DNA of 64,000 bases. Origin: BMS3BBIN04 sp964552465 (GTDB lineage: Bacteria; Electryoneota; Electryoneia; Electryoneales; Electryoneaceae). The notes below the pieces were generated by a model that saw only the letters and a list, made by a program, of their open reading frames with translations, ran no database searches and had not been told where the DNA came from. Shown here in pieces: positions 62,373 to 64,000 of this stretch (positions are counted from its first letter, which is position 1; every line of letters starts with the position of its first letter). A program made the translations under genes and the position numbers. The DNA lies in NCBI GenBank assembly GCA_964552465.1, contig CAZKGR010000013.1, forward strand, positions 24,226 through 88,225. Direction: 5' to 3'.

Positions 62373-63596
62373 ATGAAGAAGACGGTCTTGACGGTTTTCA
62401 TTCTCCTTCTGGCGACATCGATGGCGATGGCATTTTCGGGTGGTCCACCTGCTGGATATGCGGGTAACAATGGAGTGTATTGCACAAGCTGCCACAGCAG
62501 CTTTGGCTTGAATTCAGGCGATGGTTCGCTGGAGCTGTCTGCGATTACGGAGTATACACCGGGCGAAACCTACTCAATACAGGTAAGTCTGAGTGATCCG
62601 GGTCAGCAGCGATGGGGTTTCCAGATCACTGCGGTTGATGTGACAGGCGGATTTGCTGGTACATTTTCGATTACTGATCCGGTAAACACACAGTTGAATT
62701 CTGGAACCTATGTCAACCATACATCTGCTGGGACAAACTTCGGCGATCCGAATGGAAACAGCTGGACGTTCGACTGGACGGCACCGGCAGCTGGGAGTGG
62801 TGATGTAACTTTTTACCTGGCTGGGAACGCCGCGAACGGCAATTTCAGCAACCAGGGCGATTATATCTACTCGTATGAGCAGGTTGCGGGTGAAGCGGCA
62901 CCGGAGCTATATGGTTTGACGACTACCCCGATCAACGACACGGTTCCGGCCGAGGGTGGAAACATCACCTATAGCATCGACTTCTTCACAAACATTCCGC
63001 AAGCGTACAACAACGTGAACTACTGGACGTCGGCAACGTTGCCAGACAATACCAACAGTGGTGTCTTGTTCAGTACGACGACAAACATTCCGGCATTTGC
63101 TAATGTTCACATTCCTATGATGGTACAGAACATTCCGTCTTTCGCTCCGGCTGGAGTTTACACACACCACGCGATGATGGGCTTCTTCCCGAACGCGGTC
63201 CTTATGGATTCGTTTGAGTTCTTTAAGGAAGGTGGCGGATCGGCGGACTCTGTGCCAGTTAATAACTGGGATGCTTCAGGTGAGTGGCCTGCCTTGACTG
63301 GTGACGGTGAAGGGGTTGATAATCTGGCGTCAGAATACGTGCTTAACGCGGCTTATCCAAATCCGTTCAACGCGATGACGAACGTGTCGGTGACTCTTCC
63401 GGAAGCGTCAGACTTGAACCTGCGTGTGATAAACGTAGTGGGCGAGGAAGTCGCTTCCTTGAACAGCGGATTGGTTTCCGCAGGTAGCCACACGTTTACC
63501 TTTGATGCCGCGAACCTGAGCTCTGGTGTGTACTTCGTGCATGCAAGCGTTGCTGGTAAGATGAGTCAGGTTCAGCGAGTGACACTATTGAAGTAA
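62373..63596 (+). CDS. Sorted monoheme protein, choice-of-anchor V type
   Basis: 407 residues from the ATG at 62373, with GGGAG eight bases upstream. The signal peptide ends MAMA, followed by FSGGPPAGYAG and the heme c site CTSCH at residues 37-41. This GPPAG..C..CH start and the Reelin-like sandwich after it (GWTF..WTAP style, DPGQQRWGFQITA) are typical of choice-of-anchor V proteins. A repeat-like middle part precedes the sorting domain (AAYPNPFNAMTNVSVTLPEA, later LSSGVYFVHASV). The product is a predicted cell-surface cytochrome, matured by the ResB/CcsA system. Confidence 0.85.
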   Translation: MKKTVLTVFILLLATSMAMAFSGGPPAGYAGNNGVYCTSCHSSFGLNSGDGSLELSAITEYTPGETYSIQVSLSDPGQQRWGFQITAVDVTGGFAGTFSITDPVNTQLNSGTYVNHTSAGTNFGDPNGNSWTFDWTAPAAGSGDVTFYLAGNAANGNFSNQGDYIYSYEQVAGEAAPELYGLTTTPINDTVPAEGGNITYSIDFFTNIPQAYNNVNYWTSATLPDNTNSGVLFSTTTNIPAFANVHIPMMVQNIPSFAPAGVYTHHAMMGFFPNAVLMDSFEFFKEGGGSADSVPVNNWDASGEWPALTGDGEGVDNLASEYVLNAAYPNPFNAMTNVSVTLPEASDLNLRVINVVGEEVASLNSGLVSAGSHTFTFDAANLSSGVYFVHASVAGKMSQVQRVTLLK

Positions 63597-63619
63597 TCTC
63601 AAATCTTGATCGATAAAGC

Positions 63620-63651
63620 AATGCCACGGATTGATGTCCGTGGCATTTTTT
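63620..63651 (+). terminator. Terminator after monoheme sorted protein
   Basis: AATGCCACGGA (63620-63630) pairs with TCCGTGGCATT (63637-63647), followed by TTTT. Confidence 0.9.
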
Positions 63652-63763
63652 CTTGCGAGTTCGTCAGCATGAGTTTGGTGAAGACAAAATAATTAAAGAG
63701 AAAATGATCTGGAAATATGTTAGTTGGCGCTAAAGGAGCTGACAGAACTGTGTTTAGCATCTT

Positions 63764-63779
63764 GTTAGACACTCCTAAC
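63764..63779 (+). promoter_or_regulatory. Candidate operator, copy 3, with TATAAT box
   Basis: GTTAGACACTCCTAAC matches 11 of 12 palindrome positions. A perfect TATAAT lies at 63793-63798 with no good -35, so an activator or overlapping regulator is plausible. The gene at 63932 starts 152 bases downstream. The spacing to the -10 is seven bases longer than in copy 2. Confidence 0.5.
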
Positions 63780-63931
63780 TGAGGTAACGAGTTATAATAT
63801 CATTGGTTATCTTAAAAGTTTGTGAATAAATAAATTAGCTAAATAGTGATTGCTTATTTGTATTCTTTGTCTTTTTGAGTAGTTTGGCATTGAAGTTTAA
63901 CCCCCCAACCATTTTGAGAGGAGTGCAAAAC

Positions 63932-64000
63932 ATGAAAAAGGGTTTGTTGGTAGTTCTGATGTTGCTGGTGGCAGTATCTACTTATGCGTTTCCGGGTTCA
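63932..64000 (+). CDS. Secreted protein, N-terminal part (runs off right edge)
   Basis: Only 23 codons are visible. MKKGLLVVLMLLVAVSTYAF is a signal peptide and PGS follows, recalling the AFSGGPP opening of the monoheme protein upstream. GAGAGGAG lies eight bases ahead of the ATG. It shares the operator motif with that gene and may be a second choice-of-anchor V protein, but too little is present to decide. Confidence 0.65.
   Translation, partial: MKKGLLVVLMLLVAVSTYAFPGS

Larger units (their letters stand above)
63597..63931. other. Intergenic region before the right-edge gene
   Basis: 335 bases with a terminator (63620-63651), the operator copy 3 (63764-63779), a TATAAT box (63793-63798) and an AT-rich leader. 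No additional gene was seen. Confidence 0.5.

Noticed and set aside
1..64000. CRISPR arrays, tRNA genes, IS elements, prophage
   Set aside because: No regularly spaced direct repeats, tRNA T-arm signatures, transposase or phage genes were seen on reading through.

Overview
The window looks like a piece of chromosome from a Gram-negative, FCB-type bacterium, probably from one of the uncultured candidate phyla near Zixibacteria, Marinimicrobia or KSB1. The assignment is by inference. Six secreted proteins end in a Por-secretion (type IX) sorting domain with the YPNPFN-type motif (one reads SPNPFN), and a seventh such domain is broken. There are many lipoproteins, several monoheme c-type proteins, a System II (ResB/CcsA) cytochrome c maturation operon, an A-type RNase P RNA and a glutaminyl-tRNA synthetase. 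Base composition is near 50% GC over most of the window and visibly more AT-rich around 24.7-27 kb. No insertion sequence, prophage, CRISPR array, rRNA or tRNA was recognised.

Layout. 0-5.3 kb: edge fragment of a secreted protein, glnS, an LVIVD-repeat secreted protein with an out-of-frame sorting domain, and a lipoprotein. 5.4-9 kb: an intergenic stretch that folds into a multi-stem RNA, a secreted CBM9-like protein, then a minus-strand trio of a heme-containing beta-barrel, a YceI-like protein and a cytochrome c lipoprotein. 9.1-15.6 kb: an iron-sulfur cluster assembly group (cysteine desulfurase, lipoprotein, IscU-DUF59 fusion, a second IscU-like protein with a Cys-to-His change), followed by two paralogous secreted propeller proteins. 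15.6-24.7 kb: cmk, plsC, rpsA with a structured leader, mtaB, a PepT-like peptidase, a CPBP protease and a sorted esterase. 24.7-34 kb: glycosyltransferase and ChbG-like deacetylase, ClC channel, greA, a cNMP-binding protein, etfBA, and a DRE-TIM protein that has lost its catalytic residues. 34-44.5 kb: lipoprotein, leuD, two tandem sorted paralogues, a Ppx/GppA-NUDIX fusion, a REC-HD-GYP regulator and selD. 44.8-56 kb: HAD hydrolase, outer-membrane barrel, giant sorted subtilase, second HD-GYP protein, sorted lipase and tsaE. 56-64 kb: cytochrome c maturation operon, rnpB, recJ, a sorted monoheme protein and the start of a similar gene at the right edge.

The strongest less obvious observations are these. 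(1) selD is a selenoprotein: its reading frame continues upstream through an in-frame TGA into a canonical SelD N-terminus, and a SECIS-like hairpin lies just downstream. (2) A 16-bp palindrome, GTTAGG-N4-CCTAAC, occurs three times with 11 of 12 matches, each time upstream of a monoheme or probable heme-protein gene and over the -35 position of a plausible promoter. (3) The leader of rpsA and the 5425-5514 intergenic region fold into multi-stem RNAs that I could not assign to a known class.

Working together, the cytochrome maturation operon, the electron-transfer flavoprotein, the heme barrel trio and the monoheme sorted proteins suggest a respiratory lifestyle with redox proteins in or outside the outer membrane. 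The many propeller and sorted proteins point to a protein-rich cell surface.
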